The notes beneath the pieces were generated by a model. The model did not search any database, was not told the DNA's origin, and saw only the letters and a program-made list of their open reading frames with translations. The position numbers and the translations under genes were made by a program. Source: Candidatus Peregrinibacteria bacterium (GTDB lineage Bacteria > Patescibacteriota > Gracilibacteria > UM-FILTER-43-11). Taken from it: a DNA stretch of 64,000 nucleotides. The stretch lies in NCBI GenBank assembly GCA_016699515.1, contig CP064978.1:558001-622000 (forward strand), read 5' to 3'. Shown here piece after piece: positions 8,602 to 19,548 of the stretch; position 1 is the stretch's first letter; the number at the start of each line of letters is the position of its first letter.

Positions 8602-11600
8602 TTAAATTCCTGTTGCAAGCGATAGGATCATCTTTCGATATTCGTCGTCACTCATTTTGCTGGTGTATGATTTTACGATCGGTTCAAGGAACAAAAAGAC
8701 GTCGTCGATTCCTTGAATGTTATCCACGATGGTTTCCGATACACCCGTTGACTTTAAATGCTTTTTAATTTTATCGGTGTATTCCGGTGCTGCCGCTTTT
8801 GATTCTTTGGCCACTTCATTTCCGTTCGTGATCATTTGGTACAACGTTTTCAAATCCTGGTTTCCGCTGATGAATCCCACCATTTTATCGCGATGTTTCA
8901 CCACGGTCCAATCGCCGTGAAACCTAACCGATGCCTCTAGGGGTACTTTTCCATATATTCCTGGGTCACGGAAGATTTTTTCGTCGCTGCGGCGATACAC
9001 TTTATTCATGGCTCCTTCCGCCATCATCAGATTTCCGATCTGACGGTCAAAGTGCTCACGCCAGTTTGGTCTTTGGGTGATGGCTCCTTCTTCAAAGGCC
9101 TGAAGCATACCCGCGTACAGATTTTCTACACCGGTTGCATGAGTGGAAACCTCACCCGAACGACCCGACAGCCATTTACGAACCGTGTCTGCGTCTCCTC
9201 CGGCCACAATACTACGCGCCCAGTCGTGATCCCATTTACGATCAATAACCGATTTACGGGTACGTTGCATTACGGCTTGGTTGCTGTGCATAACCGTGAT
9301 GTAGTAATTTTTGAATGACGAGCGCCCAGAGCTGATCGATCCGCTATTGTATTCCTCTGCAAACTCGCTCAAACATAAATCCGCATAATCTTGTTGCGAT
9401 CGGATTCCATTATTGGGGAACCAATCCATGATCGGAAATTGATTGGAATATTTATTGAGCGCCAAGGCTCTTTCGTGGGTTAATAGCCCTGCAGCGATCC
9501 CGGCAATTAAATAAAAGGTCGCTCCTTCGGCATAGAACTTGGCGTTGTTGATGGCGTATTCAATCAATGCCTCATATTCCGCAGCCTCTACTTTTCCACC
9601 TTCCCGATATTCGCGCAGCAATTTAGCTAGGCGGTGTGGAATTTTGTCCGGGGTTTTTTCGATGTCATTCGTGTAATCCCCTTTCTTGCTATTGTAGCTG
9701 TTTTCATTGGTTCGCTTTAAACTACTGTATTCTTCATAATCCCATATTCCCCCGGCTGCCGCACGCAATTTGGCGTCCAAATAAGTTGAATCGCTGGACA
9801 ATCGGCCGTCGTTTTTTTGGGATAAGTAGGCGGCGCTTTGCAATTTATTGAAAATGGTCCAAATGCTTTTGTTGCGCCAATCGATACGCCCTTTGTCGGC
9901 CAAAATCCTAAGAATGGCCTTGAACTGATCTTTGTTGGGGGCGATGTTGTTGGCCATTTTATCCAAAATGCCGTATAAAGCCCACGCGTCTTTATTTTCC
10001 AAACGCCCCTTCCATTCCCCCACTTCGTCCGCTTCGGCTTTTTCTTGTCGCGCGGCGGATTCCGTTCCGAAATCTCCCAGCAATGGAACATTCTCGGTGA
10101 GGGCGGTTCCAATGCGGGCAGCGTGATCGGCTTGCTTGCGTTTGTGGCGACGTTCCAAAAACTCTTTTAAATCAAGCATGGTTTGCCAAATGTCGCCAAC
10201 CGAGACGAATGTGGTGTTGTTCCAAATACTTCTTAAAGGGCTCATTTCGGTGTTTCCCTGCGCTTCTTGTATTTTTTCAATCACCATTTTTATCTTTTCC
10301 AGATCTTCTTTCAATAATTTTTGACGATTGTCCAATACTCCGACGATTTGTGTGTCTTTGCTCACTTCATACTCTTTCACCAAAACTTCTCCATCCTTAT
10401 TGTAGGATTTCATTGTGCTGAGCAATCCCTTGCCCCCGGGAATGTTTCCGATTAATTTTGAATTGAGTAATTCATCAATTTTTTCATTGGTTTTATTGAT
10501 TTCCCCCATTAATTCATCGGGGGTTTTGGGGGGGTCTGCGGATTGATCTGTTCCCAAACTGGGGCTGACACTCGCTATACCTTTTGCGGCATCGTCTTCT
10601 TGCCCGCGAATGATGGCGAGTTGTTCAATCCCCATTACTTTTGCCGGAATCCCCGCTTCCACAACCGCTTTAGAAAGCGCTGAAAGGGGTTTTTCGGGAT
10701 CCATTCCCACTTCCATGGCGTATAGCTCGCTGAGCACGTCTTCGTCTTTCCAGTCACTGGCACTATAACTTTCCTTCACTTCGCAGTCCCGGGGCGGCTG
10801 CTTGGTTGGATAGGCGTCTACAAAGAGCTGCTTGATTCGTGGCCACTGCGCATTTTTGGTATAGGCATCCATCCACAGACTTTTCAATTCCGGGTTGCCT
10901 TCGAACACCCAATGGCGCAACTCGTGGCTCACTCGACTGACCAACGATTCAGCCTTGGTTGGATCGGTAAAAATCGACTCGTCAATGATCACTTTTTTTT
11001 TCGTCTTGACGCTCCAAAAACACCATACTTCCCTTGGTGGTATACGGGCGAAACTTGGTTTCAAAGTCGCGGTGGTTTACATACACCAAGGTGGCATTTG
11101 GATCGCTCAATTCGCCTAATCTCAAGTGAGATTCCAGTGTTTGCTTTACTTCATTTATATCGCTCATTCCAGCGATTTCTCCCATTAAACGAGTAACCTT
11201 TTGTACTTCTTTTAGCTGATCCACCGGAGTGATCGACTCTGTCATTTTTTCTGCAAAATTCCAACCCGGCCGTGAGCCTAAGCAATCCATTCAATTCATC
11301 CTGTATTTCCAGGCGTTCTTCGGGGCTCAATGCTTCACGCGCTAGCGTGCTTTTTATTTGTTGCAATTGCTCGCGCACATTGTCGGGCAGTCCGTCCAAA
11401 AATCGTCGTTGTTCCCCCTTGATAGGCCCACCATTTATTGCTTCTTCCTGGGCAATCATTGCCCGTTTCCATTCGGTTACATTGGTATAGTTTAGGCCTG
11501 CAAAAACTTTTTCTAGTTTGTCTATTTTCTTTTGCAACTGCGTTTGATCCTCTATTGCCTCTGTCTGTGTTTTCACATCATTTAAAATGTGTTCCGCTTC

Positions 11601-12551
11601 ACTGAAATTTCGTTCCAATTGAATCAACCCGTCGGCACTTTCAAATAGTTTTTCACTCTTTTGTATTCTTTCTGCCACTCCATTAATAAAATGCCGCAGA
11701 TCTTTTTTTTGTTTCTGCGATACCCCCTGATCACTTAATCCATCTACTTTTGCGTTAAGTGCTTGATGCTTTTTTTCAAAGTAAGCACGTAGCTGCGCTT
11801 CGCGCATCGATTGCGCTTCGGCATGCAACGTATAGAGCTTATCAACGATTTCGCGCGGGATTCGCTCCATTAATTTAAGGGATTGGTCGCGTTCCAATAA
11901 TTTTTTTGTCACCGCTTGCTTGGCATTATCGCGTGCGCGGCTGTCACTGCCAGTAAGAGCATACTTATGATCTTTTTCCAGCGGATTGAATAGTTGAGCG
12001 ACTTGATCGGTACTGCTCGCAATGGTTTGGCCAATTTCAAGTTGTGCTCGCTCGGATTCACTTAAAAAATCCGTTAAATTCATCTCGAGTTGAGCGTTCA
12101 GAGTGCGAAAATCTACCGACCCCCTTTGGAAATTGGCGATTATTTTTTGTGCCACTTGCCAATCGTCAACGGTTCGGCGAAATTCGTCCGCATTTTCGAT
12201 CGGTTTTTTTAGCTCATTGATCATGGTTTCCAATCGGGCTTTTTTGGGTGATTCCTGTAGGTTATTTAGTCGATTCGCAAAACTATAGAGTGGTGCCCCC
12301 CCCTTGTTTTCGCCTTCGGCTGCATTTAGTTCGCTTTCTAATCCATCCAGTCGTTCTTGCAGTTCGATGATCTCATTTTGATCATACGTTCTAGTAATTT
12401 GCGCTTGCAAATCGGCGATTTGTGCCCTTAAATATTCCACTTCTTTTCCATTTTCTATTCGATTTACATACACCAAACGTGCTGTAATTTCAGCGAAACC
12501 ACTGATCTTTACCCACTGATGTCTCATCCAAGGGTGCTTCAAAGTAATCAA
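8602..12551 (-). CDS. Giant coiled-coil protein with HELRH metallopeptidase motif (frame broken twice)
   Basis: About 1316 residues when joined. The first ~470 residues are charged heptad-like helix (EYLRAQIADLQAQI, ELQERLDGLESELNAAEG). Around residue 542, RVSHELRHWVFEGNPE carries HExxH, followed about 65 residues on by DVLSELYAMEVG, which could supply a glutamate ligand; this suggests a gluzincin-type zinc peptidase. The rest is mostly helical with no family I recognise and one possible membrane-like patch (FYLIAGIAAGLLT). Frame breaks are near 11270 and in an A-run at 10993-11001. The TTG at 12551 opens the frame; an ATG at 12527 is the likelier start. There is no clear signal peptide. Catalytic function is inferred from one motif only. 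Confidence 0.7.
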
Positions 12552-12813
12552 ATTAATCTTAATATTTTACCATAAAAGCCCTGTTTTTACCAGGGTAAAA
12601 TCTCCATTCATCAAAGAACTCAGTTTTGGCTACCTTCACCGATGTTGAATCGTTTTAGGTGGTGCATAAAGTTCGGGAGGCGCTGGGTCGCAAGATGGGT
12701 TCGATACTAGCCCACGGCGCTTAATTAATTCTATTTTACATTTATTATTATTTTTGTCAATAAGGTTGTTTTTGCTTATTCTTGGGCTTAAAATACTTTT
12801 TGACAAAAATCTT
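12552..12813. other. Intergenic region with hairpins and a GC-rich structured island
   Basis: No protein gene is seen. ATTTTACC 12562-12569 pairs with GGTAAAAT about 30 bases on, enclosing CCCTG/CAGGG, a terminator- or operator-like fold. A GC-rich island at about 12671-12720 stands out from AT-rich flanks: GCGC+TGGG at 12680-12687 can pair with CCCA 12711-12714 plus GCGC 12717-12720, and it contains the T-loop-like word GGGTTCGATAC. It is not a complete tRNA. It could be an unassigned small RNA or a tRNA remnant. Confidence 0.4.
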
Positions 12814-12842
12814 TTGACACCTTTGGATCAGTGCGATAGATT
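12814..12842 (+). promoter_or_regulatory. Sigma70-type promoter upstream of the RHS gene
   Basis: TTGACA at 12814-12819 and TAGATT at 12837-12842 are separated by 17 bases. It lies about 175 bases before the RHS start codon and just upstream of a second possible promoter framed by an inverted repeat. Confidence 0.6.
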
Positions 12843-12855
12843 CCCTATTGTAAGT

Positions 12856-12910
12856 TTGCCTTTCTGACACATTAGTTCCTATTATGGTGCATTATGCCCC
12901 TGTCAGAAAG
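12856..12910 (+). promoter_or_regulatory. Second RHS promoter framed by a 10-bp inverted repeat (operator-like)
   Basis: CTTTCTGACA 12860-12869 and TGTCAGAAAG 12901-12910 are perfect inverted repeats around a 31-base centre. TTGCCT 12856-12861 and TATTAT 12880-12885 (18-base spacing) form a possible promoter whose -10 lies at the exact centre. The layout would suit a dimeric repressor, or a long 5' UTR hairpin if transcription starts at the promoter at 12814. Confidence 0.5.
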
Positions 12911-12981
12911 AGCTCCATCATCAATGACGAATGTTCAATTATAAACGGCTCGCTCGCGAGCTCGTGTTTTTTAGTGAATTT

Positions 12982-13009
12982 AATTCGTAATTTTTAATTC
13001 GTAATTTTT
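12982..13009. repeat. AATTCGTAATTTTT direct repeat upstream of the RHS gene
   Basis: Two exact 14-base copies (12982-12995 and 12996-13009) end 6 bases before the RHS ATG. They belong to the AT-rich repeats that often abut start codons in this window. Confidence 0.7.
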
Positions 13010-13015
13010 AATTTT

Positions 13016-16000
13016 ATGCTCCCAAAAAAGCCTCTCTCCCTTTTGATTGCCTTCACCCTGCTCATTCAAATTCTTTCGCCTTCGCTCGCCTGGGCACAAG
13101 AAGAGTTGCCTTCTACTGAAGACGGCAGTTATAGTGGTGGTTTGAGTTTAGAAAACGCTGATGAAGAAACTCCAATCCTAACTGACCCTAAAGCAGATCC
13201 CGAAGAAAAGCCAGTGATGGAAGAGGTGATTCCCGAGGCGCAGGTGCCCGAAGAAGAAGCGATCAAGGCCGATGAGCCTGCCCCCGAAGCGGCCGCCACC
13301 GCTCCCGAGGCGAATGCGGTTAATAGTGTCCCTAGTGGTATCTACGATGGGCACGTTACCGATGTCACCAATGTGCCCGATCCATTTTCTTTTACCAAGA
13401 ATAGCCGCGGTACTTTTGAGGTGGGAGAGTTTACCGGGGCTGCTACTTACTCGTATTCGCTAGATTTACCACCTGGGCGCAATGGTATGACCCCCTCGGT
13501 CAATTTTACTTACAATAGCCAAAATGAATCTGTTGAAAATATTGTGGGTTATCAATGGAATCTTAATTTGTACTCCATTGCGCGCGTCAATAAAACCGGA
13601 GTTGAAAATTTATACACTAACCATGTGTTTCGAGTTCAAAGCCCGAGCGAGAGTGGTGAGCTTGTTGCACTTTCTACCGATCCAGTTACCGGCTATGGAA
13701 CTTATGGTTTGATGGATGAAAGCAGCTTTAGTCAATACGAATACTTGCCGACGAATCAGTGGGTTGTTACCACTAAAACCGGTATGAAGTATACTTTTGG
13801 GCGAGAGCAGATCAGTCGACATTTTCAATCAAATGACTCAAGTAGGGTGTTCGCATGGTTTTTAAGCGAAACTCGCGATAGTAATGATAATTTTATACGC
13901 TATACCTATCGTAAGGAATCCAATCAAATTTACCCTGATTCCATTTTTTATACCGGACATGGAACGATTGATGGTGCCGTTCGATTGCGGTTTATTACTT
14001 CACTTGTCAATCGAGATGATGCGCACATTGATTTCAGTCGAGGATTCGAAGTTCGTACCAATCGAGTGATTGATACCATTGAGGTGCAAGTTGATTCGCT
14101 GGTGTCAGCAAGCTATCAGTTGAGTTATACACAGTTAACTCCTCTTATTCGTAATACTTTACAACGCATTGACGGTATATTGTTTAATCGCGATGCTAAT
14201 CCGGTTCGCTCGAGTAATTTACCACCTGTTCAATTTGAATACACTCAATCTCAGGTGAGTTGGAGCCCGGTGAGTACTAACTATCTACCCACATGGAAAT
14301 ATATGGATTGCCCGACGATTGGTTCGCTCTGTCCCAATCAGGCGTCTAGTATATGGATTACCAGAGAACCAATGTTTGAATGGGATATGAATGGGGATTC
14401 TTTGATTGATTTTGAGTACATCAATCCCTTTCTCAGTTCCCCTCCTTATGTTCATGAGCGAGCTACTAATAATGGTGATGGTACCTTTACTATTTCACCT
14501 GCTCAATTTTATCTTTTTACACCCAGCACCTTTTTTTATAATCTTCCCGGCTATTTTGACAAATTAGTTGACTTTGATGGTGATCTAAGAATGGATCGAC
14601 TTCGATCCATTCTTACTAACAATAGGGATGCATTTGGTCAGCGCATCATTCAATCGGAGATCTATAAAAATGGTACTAATGGCACGCCCATTTCTAACTC
14701 CTTGCCGATATATTTTGGTAAGGATAATGTTTTTCAATGGGATGCAGGCAGTGCTTTGGGCGATATTAATGGTGATGGATTGACTGATATTGCCCAATTT
14801 CATTACTCACAAATTGACCCAAACCATACCACCGATAAAATTTGCATTAACCATGATGGAAATAGTTGCCAGCTTTCCTCATTGTGGTCGCGACCTTATA
14901 CACGCCTGCCCAACAGCACTATCAATGTTCCCCTTTCACTAGATGTTACCATCGATTCATCTCATTATCAGGAAAGGATGGGAACACTTTTTGATTGTAA
15001 TATGGATGGCTTGGCTGATTTGCATGGCCGTGTATTCAATGCAAGTAAAGGGGTTTATTTAAATAATGGGGCTGGTGGATGGATTTATTTTGCGGGTCCC
15101 AATATGCGTGAACAGGCATGCGCCTCACCTGAATTCTATTCAATCGATTTAAATGGTGATGGTATTTTAGATGGAGTCGGTGGTCGCGATAATAATACTG
15201 GTGTTAATGGTGGTTATTCTATTGGGACCGGTGTGTTGTTTCGAGGGGCTTTCGTTCCCACAAACCCTAATTCACAAATTCCAGCGTATGCCTCTTTTCC
15301 CAATACCTTCGGATTCTCTTTGCAAGATGGAACTACCCGATTAATCGATATCAACGGTGACATGCTACCAGATATAGTTCGTTCCTATAGTGATATACAG
15401 ACTATTAATGGTCGCGATGCACGCATTGAAAATCAGGCTACCTATTTACATACCGGTTCGCGACCCTATTTTCTTAAAACGGTTACCAACGGCGAAGGGG
15501 GGCGCATCAATATTGAATATTCAACCTCTGCGCAGCAAAGGCGTGCGGATGGTTCACAAGCTAACCCGTCACTTCCTTTGAATGTGACGGTGGTCCGATC
15601 GGTTTCCGGTAATGACGGAATGGGAAAGGTGAGCACCACAAATTATCGCTATGAGGATGGTTATTATTATTACGAAGACGTCTATCATCGCGAATTTGCC
15701 GGATTCAACAAAGTAACCAAAACCGACCAAGACGGCCGTGAAACGGTTTCTTATTATCACCAAGGGCAAAACAGTCTCGACGGAACGGCCGAGGGTGAGT
15801 ATCAAGATCACATCAGTAAAAAAGGGCATCCCTATCGTACTGAGTACTACGATGAAAACGGAAATTTGCTCACAAGCAGCGTGAACCAGTGGGAAGACTT
15901 CCCCTTAGCTGGAGACCGTCGCCACTTCGTTTCGCTTGTTCGTACTACCAACACTCTTTATGATCCAAATGGCACCAATCACCATTCAACCTCTCAGGAA

Positions 16001-19000
16001 TTTACGTATGACCTCAATAGCGGCAATGTTCTTAATCAGCGAAATTTCGGAGAAGTCACCGCCAATCAGGATGGAAGCTTTAGTGATATCGGAAACGATC
16101 GCATCGATACCGTTTACACCTACGCTACTCCAACGGTGAGCGGAAGTCATTTGGTGGGAATGGTGTCATCGGTGGAGCGACTGGACGCCAGCAATAATCG
16201 AATCGATATGACTCGCCTCAATTACGATGGCCTTGCCTACGGGCAAGTGAGCGTGGGGAATAATACTCGCCAAGAAGCCTGGTTGCATACCCCCGGACAA
16301 GCGGATCGCTGGATAGCCACCAGCACGGCCTACAATGGGTATGGGCTCCCTACCAGTCAAACGGATCCACTCAATAACACAGTCACGGTAATCTACGATG
16401 TAAATAACCTCTATCCGGCTAGGATTACCAATGCCCTTTCACAAGTCACAACCCATCACTATTCCCTTCTGCATGGACAACTTCTTTCGATGATCGACGC
16501 GAATGGGGCCCAAATGGTTAATACCTATGACGGGCTAGGGCGACTTGTTGCCACTGACACTACCGACCCTCAAAATCCCACTCAGCTAATGCGCTTAACC
16601 ACAGTAGAATATTCCCCTACCATTCTTCAGCCGCGTTACACCGATATTTACAATTATAACCTGCCAAATTGGGTGCATGTCACTACTCACCACGGAAACC
16701 TTCCGGGTGCCAGCGGAGCGGTTGATGCCGAAACCTATGTGTACACCGATGGTTACGGCCGCACCATGCAAACCAAAACCGAAGCCGATAATGGCCAGTG
16801 GATCACGGCCGGATCGATCTTTAACGACCGCGGTGAAGTCGAAAAAAGCATTCAACCGCTTTACAGTCCGTTTTCATTCTTTCAAGCCTACGTTAGCCGG
16901 CCCAGCGGCTTGGTTAGTTACGACAACGTCCCAGGTTACGTCGATCTGCCCAGCAATTTAGAAGGAACCACCTACACCTACGACGCACTCGGTCGCCAGC
17001 TCACCGCCACAGATAGTGGGGTAGTTACTACTGCATACGACGGTTGGACCCAAACGATGTTCGATGAAGCGAACAAACGCAAAGATTACGATTACGATTC
17101 CCGTGGAAACCTGATCGCCGTTCGTGAGTACGAGGGAATGAATGTGTATCAAACCCATTATGATTACAATCTTCAAAACAGTCTCACTCAAATCACCGAT
17201 GCGGAGCAAAACATTCGCTCCTTCACCTACGACAGCTTCGGCCGCCGCCTCACTCAAACCGATCCGCATCAAACCGGTGCCGGTTATGGCGAGTGGAGAT
17301 ATGCGTACGACGACAACAGCAATCTGCTCACCCGTACCGACGCTAAAGCACAGGTGCTCGGCTACACCTACGATGCGTTAAACCGCCTCACTCAACTGCG
17401 TGATGTCACCGATCCACAAAACCCGCTTTCGATTACTACGTACACGTACGATAGTTGTACCAACGGAATCTCACGCGTGTGTTCCGTGAGCCATCAGCCC
17501 ACCAAAACCAGTGTGATGACCAATTTGCCCACACCAATCGATACCAGTTACGTTTATGATCTCCTTGGGCGCGTGAGTTCACAAACCCGAATGCAAGATT
17601 CCAAAACCTTCACCATGGGTTATGAGTACTCACGGCAAGGAATGGTCACCGCCATCACCTATCCTTACAACCAGGTGGTCCGGTACCAGTTTAGTAGTGC
17701 AGGGCTCTCCAATGGGGCCACCTTCCAAAACGATACCAATCCGGTTGAAACCCTAGCCCAAAACCTTACCTACAGCCCACTCGGTCAAATGGAAACGATG
17801 ACCTATGGCAATGGGCTGACCTTTACCAATTCCTACGATCCAACGAAACGAATGCGACTGGAACGTAAGTTGCTCCAGAGCCCCACCACCTCCACCACTC
17901 TTCAAGACATCACCTACGCGTACGACGAAGTCGGAAACATCACTCGTTTAAACGATGTAACCTTGATGGGAGTGGGTAAAAATGTTGCCTACACCTACGA
18001 CGACCTCCATCGCCTTCTTTCTCCCCAAGCCACCGACAATGGAGGAACTCAACTCTACGATCAAACCTTTACCTACTCCCCCATCGGAAACATCCTCAGT
18101 ACCTCCCAAAACGGAACCTACACCTACAGCGGACGTGACGTCGCCAGTGATCAATACGCCTCCCCCCACGCCGTTACCCAAGTAAACGGAGACGAACTCT
18201 ATTACGATCCCAACGGAAACCTCTTCAAGTATTCCGGTCATTACTCTTTGGAATGGAATCCTCTAGATCAAATGGTCACCTCCTTTAATAACAATGGAGA
18301 CAGCCTTTCTTACACCTACGACGAAACCGGACGAAGAGCCTCTAAATACTATCATCCCAATGAACAAGGAGTTCCCCCCTTCATCCAAGTCACCGGTCCC
18401 GGAGGTCTCATTCAAATCATTCCCAACCCTGCCTACAAACCCGATGTACTCACGCTCTATCCTTTCAAAGAGATTGAAGTAGGCAATGACCGTTACATCA
18501 AACACAACCTGTATCTGGGTTCCGAACTTTTGGCTACCTTGGATTTCTCCAGCTCCACTCCCACCGCGGGCACCCTTCACTTTGTTCACAGTGATCACCT
18601 CTCGGGTTCCAATCTGATCACCGACCCCACCGGACAAGTCACCCAAACCCTCGATTACTACCCCTACGGTGAATCCCGCATCAACCAAAACTCCAACGCT
18701 TCCACCTACGACCAAACCCACAAGTTCACCGGTTACGAAGAAGACGAAACCGGACTCTACTACGCCCAAGCTCGTTACTACAATGGAACCCTTGGACGGT
18801 TTGTGAGTGTGGATCCTTTGGTGATGAGTGAAGCTCAATTTACCAACAAAACGATTGAATCAATTCTAAAAGACCCTCAACAATTAAATGCTTATTCATA
18901 CGCAAGGAATAATCCGATGAGGTTTGTGGATAGGGATGGGCAATCGACAGATCCAGTAGTTACTGTTATCGATTATGCTGGCGCCCTCTTTAACTTAATA

Positions 19001-19531
19001 CAAATATCTGGTGAAGGGTATTCTTATCTATATGCTACAATCGTGGGAGATAGTGAGGGTCAAAGGCAAGCAGTAATAGCCATTGATAAAAACTGGGAGG
19101 ATTTTCAGGTCGCCGGCAAGGCTGCCGTTCTTGATTCAGGAGCAACTGCAATAATAGGCGTACCTGCCCTTGCAGGTATGAATCGTATTAAAGATATTAC
19201 AGTTGATTATTTCAATAAATTAGATTCGGTAAAGAATGCCTTTTCGAACGCAATAGCAGGAGGAAAACATATGGGTGTGATCAGGGGTTTTTATAGTCAA
19301 AGCATTAGTGGCTTAAAGAAGACAATTAGAAGTTTAAATAGAAGGTTGGCCGAGCATGTTAGTAAAATAAATAATCCAGAAAAGTACTTTGATGATTGGG
19401 ATAACTTTGATGATGTTAGGAAAGCAAAAGAAATTAAACATTGGACAGATGAATCAGTTAACTTTGCTGAACAGGGCAATATAGCAAAAGAAGTACTAAA
19501 AGAAAAACTCGAAGATGAAGCTAAAAAATAA
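13016..19531 (+). CDS. Secreted SpvB/FG-GAP/RHS-repeat protein with polymorphic toxin-like tip
   Basis: An unbroken 2171-residue protein. A Sec signal peptide (PLSLLIAFTLLIQILSPSLAWAQ) is followed by an acidic spacer. Residues ~120-800 are SpvB-like with calcium-type FG-GAP/VCBS loops (WDMNGDSLIDF, DINGDGLTDI, DLNGDGILDG). YD repeats (YTYDALGR and variants) run to about 1900. The RHS core motif is YYAQARYYNGTLGRFVSVDPL (in part), then NAYSYARNNPMRFVDRDGQ. The last ~195 residues are a distinct, lysine-rich, AT-rich domain with SGLKKTIRSLNRRLAEHVSKI and NPEKYFDDWDNFD, resembling a tip domain I recall from other Rhs toxins. RHS shells encapsulate and deliver such tips. A small gene, probably immunity, follows 17 bases later. 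Confidence 0.93.
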   Translation: MLPKKPLSLLIAFTLLIQILSPSLAWAQEELPSTEDGSYSGGLSLENADEETPILTDPKADPEEKPVMEEVIPEAQVPEEEAIKADEPAPEAAATAPEANAVNSVPSGIYDGHVTDVTNVPDPFSFTKNSRGTFEVGEFTGAATYSYSLDLPPGRNGMTPSVNFTYNSQNESVENIVGYQWNLNLYSIARVNKTGVENLYTNHVFRVQSPSESGELVALSTDPVTGYGTYGLMDESSFSQYEYLPTNQWVVTTKTGMKYTFGREQISRHFQSNDSSRVFAWFLSETRDSNDNFIRYTYRKESNQIYPDSIFYTGHGTIDGAVRLRFITSLVNRDDAHIDFSRGFEVRTNRVIDTIEVQVDSLVSASYQLSYTQLTPLIRNTLQRIDGILFNRDANPVRSSNLPPVQFEYTQSQVSWSPVSTNYLPTWKYMDCPTIGSLCPNQASSIWITREPMFEWDMNGDSLIDFEYINPFLSSPPYVHERATNNGDGTFTISPAQFYLFTPSTFFYNLPGYFDKLVDFDGDLRMDRLRSILTNNRDAFGQRIIQSEIYKNGTNGTPISNSLPIYFGKDNVFQWDAGSALGDINGDGLTDIAQFHYSQIDPNHTTDKICINHDGNSCQLSSLWSRPYTRLPNSTINVPLSLDVTIDSSHYQERMGTLFDCNMDGLADLHGRVFNASKGVYLNNGAGGWIYFAGPNMREQACASPEFYSIDLNGDGILDGVGGRDNNTGVNGGYSIGTGVLFRGAFVPTNPNSQIPAYASFPNTFGFSLQDGTTRLIDINGDMLPDIVRSYSDIQTINGRDARIENQATYLHTGSRPYFLKTVTNGEGGRINIEYSTSAQQRRADGSQANPSLPLNVTVVRSVSGNDGMGKVSTTNYRYEDGYYYYEDVYHREFAGFNKVTKTDQDGRETVSYYHQGQNSLDGTAEGEYQDHISKKGHPYRTEYYDENGNLLTSSVNQWEDFPLAGDRRHFVSLVRTTNTLYDPNGTNHHSTSQEFTYDLNSGNVLNQRNFGEVTANQDGSFSDIGNDRIDTVYTYATPTVSGSHLVGMVSSVERLDASNNRIDMTRLNYDGLAYGQVSVGNNTRQEAWLHTPGQADRWIATSTAYNGYGLPTSQTDPLNNTVTVIYDVNNLYPARITNALSQVTTHHYSLLHGQLLSMIDANGAQMVNTYDGLGRLVATDTTDPQNPTQLMRLTTVEYSPTILQPRYTDIYNYNLPNWVHVTTHHGNLPGASGAVDAETYVYTDGYGRTMQTKTEADNGQWITAGSIFNDRGEVEKSIQPLYSPFSFFQAYVSRPSGLVSYDNVPGYVDLPSNLEGTTYTYDALGRQLTATDSGVVTTAYDGWTQTMFDEANKRKDYDYDSRGNLIAVREYEGMNVYQTHYDYNLQNSLTQITDAEQNIRSFTYDSFGRRLTQTDPHQTGAGYGEWRYAYDDNSNLLTRTDAKAQVLGYTYDALNRLTQLRDVTDPQNPLSITTYTYDSCTNGISRVCSVSHQPTKTSVMTNLPTPIDTSYVYDLLGRVSSQTRMQDSKTFTMGYEYSRQGMVTAITYPYNQVVRYQFSSAGLSNGATFQNDTNPVETLAQNLTYSPLGQMETMTYGNGLTFTNSYDPTKRMRLERKLLQSPTTSTTLQDITYAYDEVGNITRLNDVTLMGVGKNVAYTYDDLHRLLSPQATDNGGTQLYDQTFTYSPIGNILSTSQNGTYTYSGRDVASDQYASPHAVTQVNGDELYYDPNGNLFKYSGHYSLEWNPLDQMVTSFNNNGDSLSYTYDETGRRASKYYHPNEQGVPPFIQVTGPGGLIQIIPNPAYKPDVLTLYPFKEIEVGNDRYIKHNLYLGSELLATLDFSSSTPTAGTLHFVHSDHLSGSNLITDPTGQVTQTLDYYPYGESRINQNSNASTYDQTHKFTGYEEDETGLYYAQARYYNGTLGRFVSVDPLVMSEAQFTNKTIESILKDPQQLNAYSYARNNPMRFVDRDGQSTDPVVTVIDYAGALFNLIQISGEGYSYLYATIVGDSEGQRQAVIAIDKNWEDFQVAGKAAVLDSGATAIIGVPALAGMNRIKDITVDYFNKLDSVKNAFSNAIAGGKHMGVIRGFYSQSISGLKKTIRSLNRRLAEHVSKINNPEKYFDDWDNFDDVRKAKEIKHWTDESVNFAEQGNIAKEVLKEKLEDEAKK

Positions 19532-19548
19532 CATTTAATTAACTTTTT

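Noticed and set aside
18263..18838. A long minus-strand open frame (191 codons) opposite the RHS core, and similar ones across 16-18 kb
   Set aside because: They mirror the codon-biased RHS repeats, carry glycine/valine-rich nonsense with no domain, and lie wholly within a well-supported gene.
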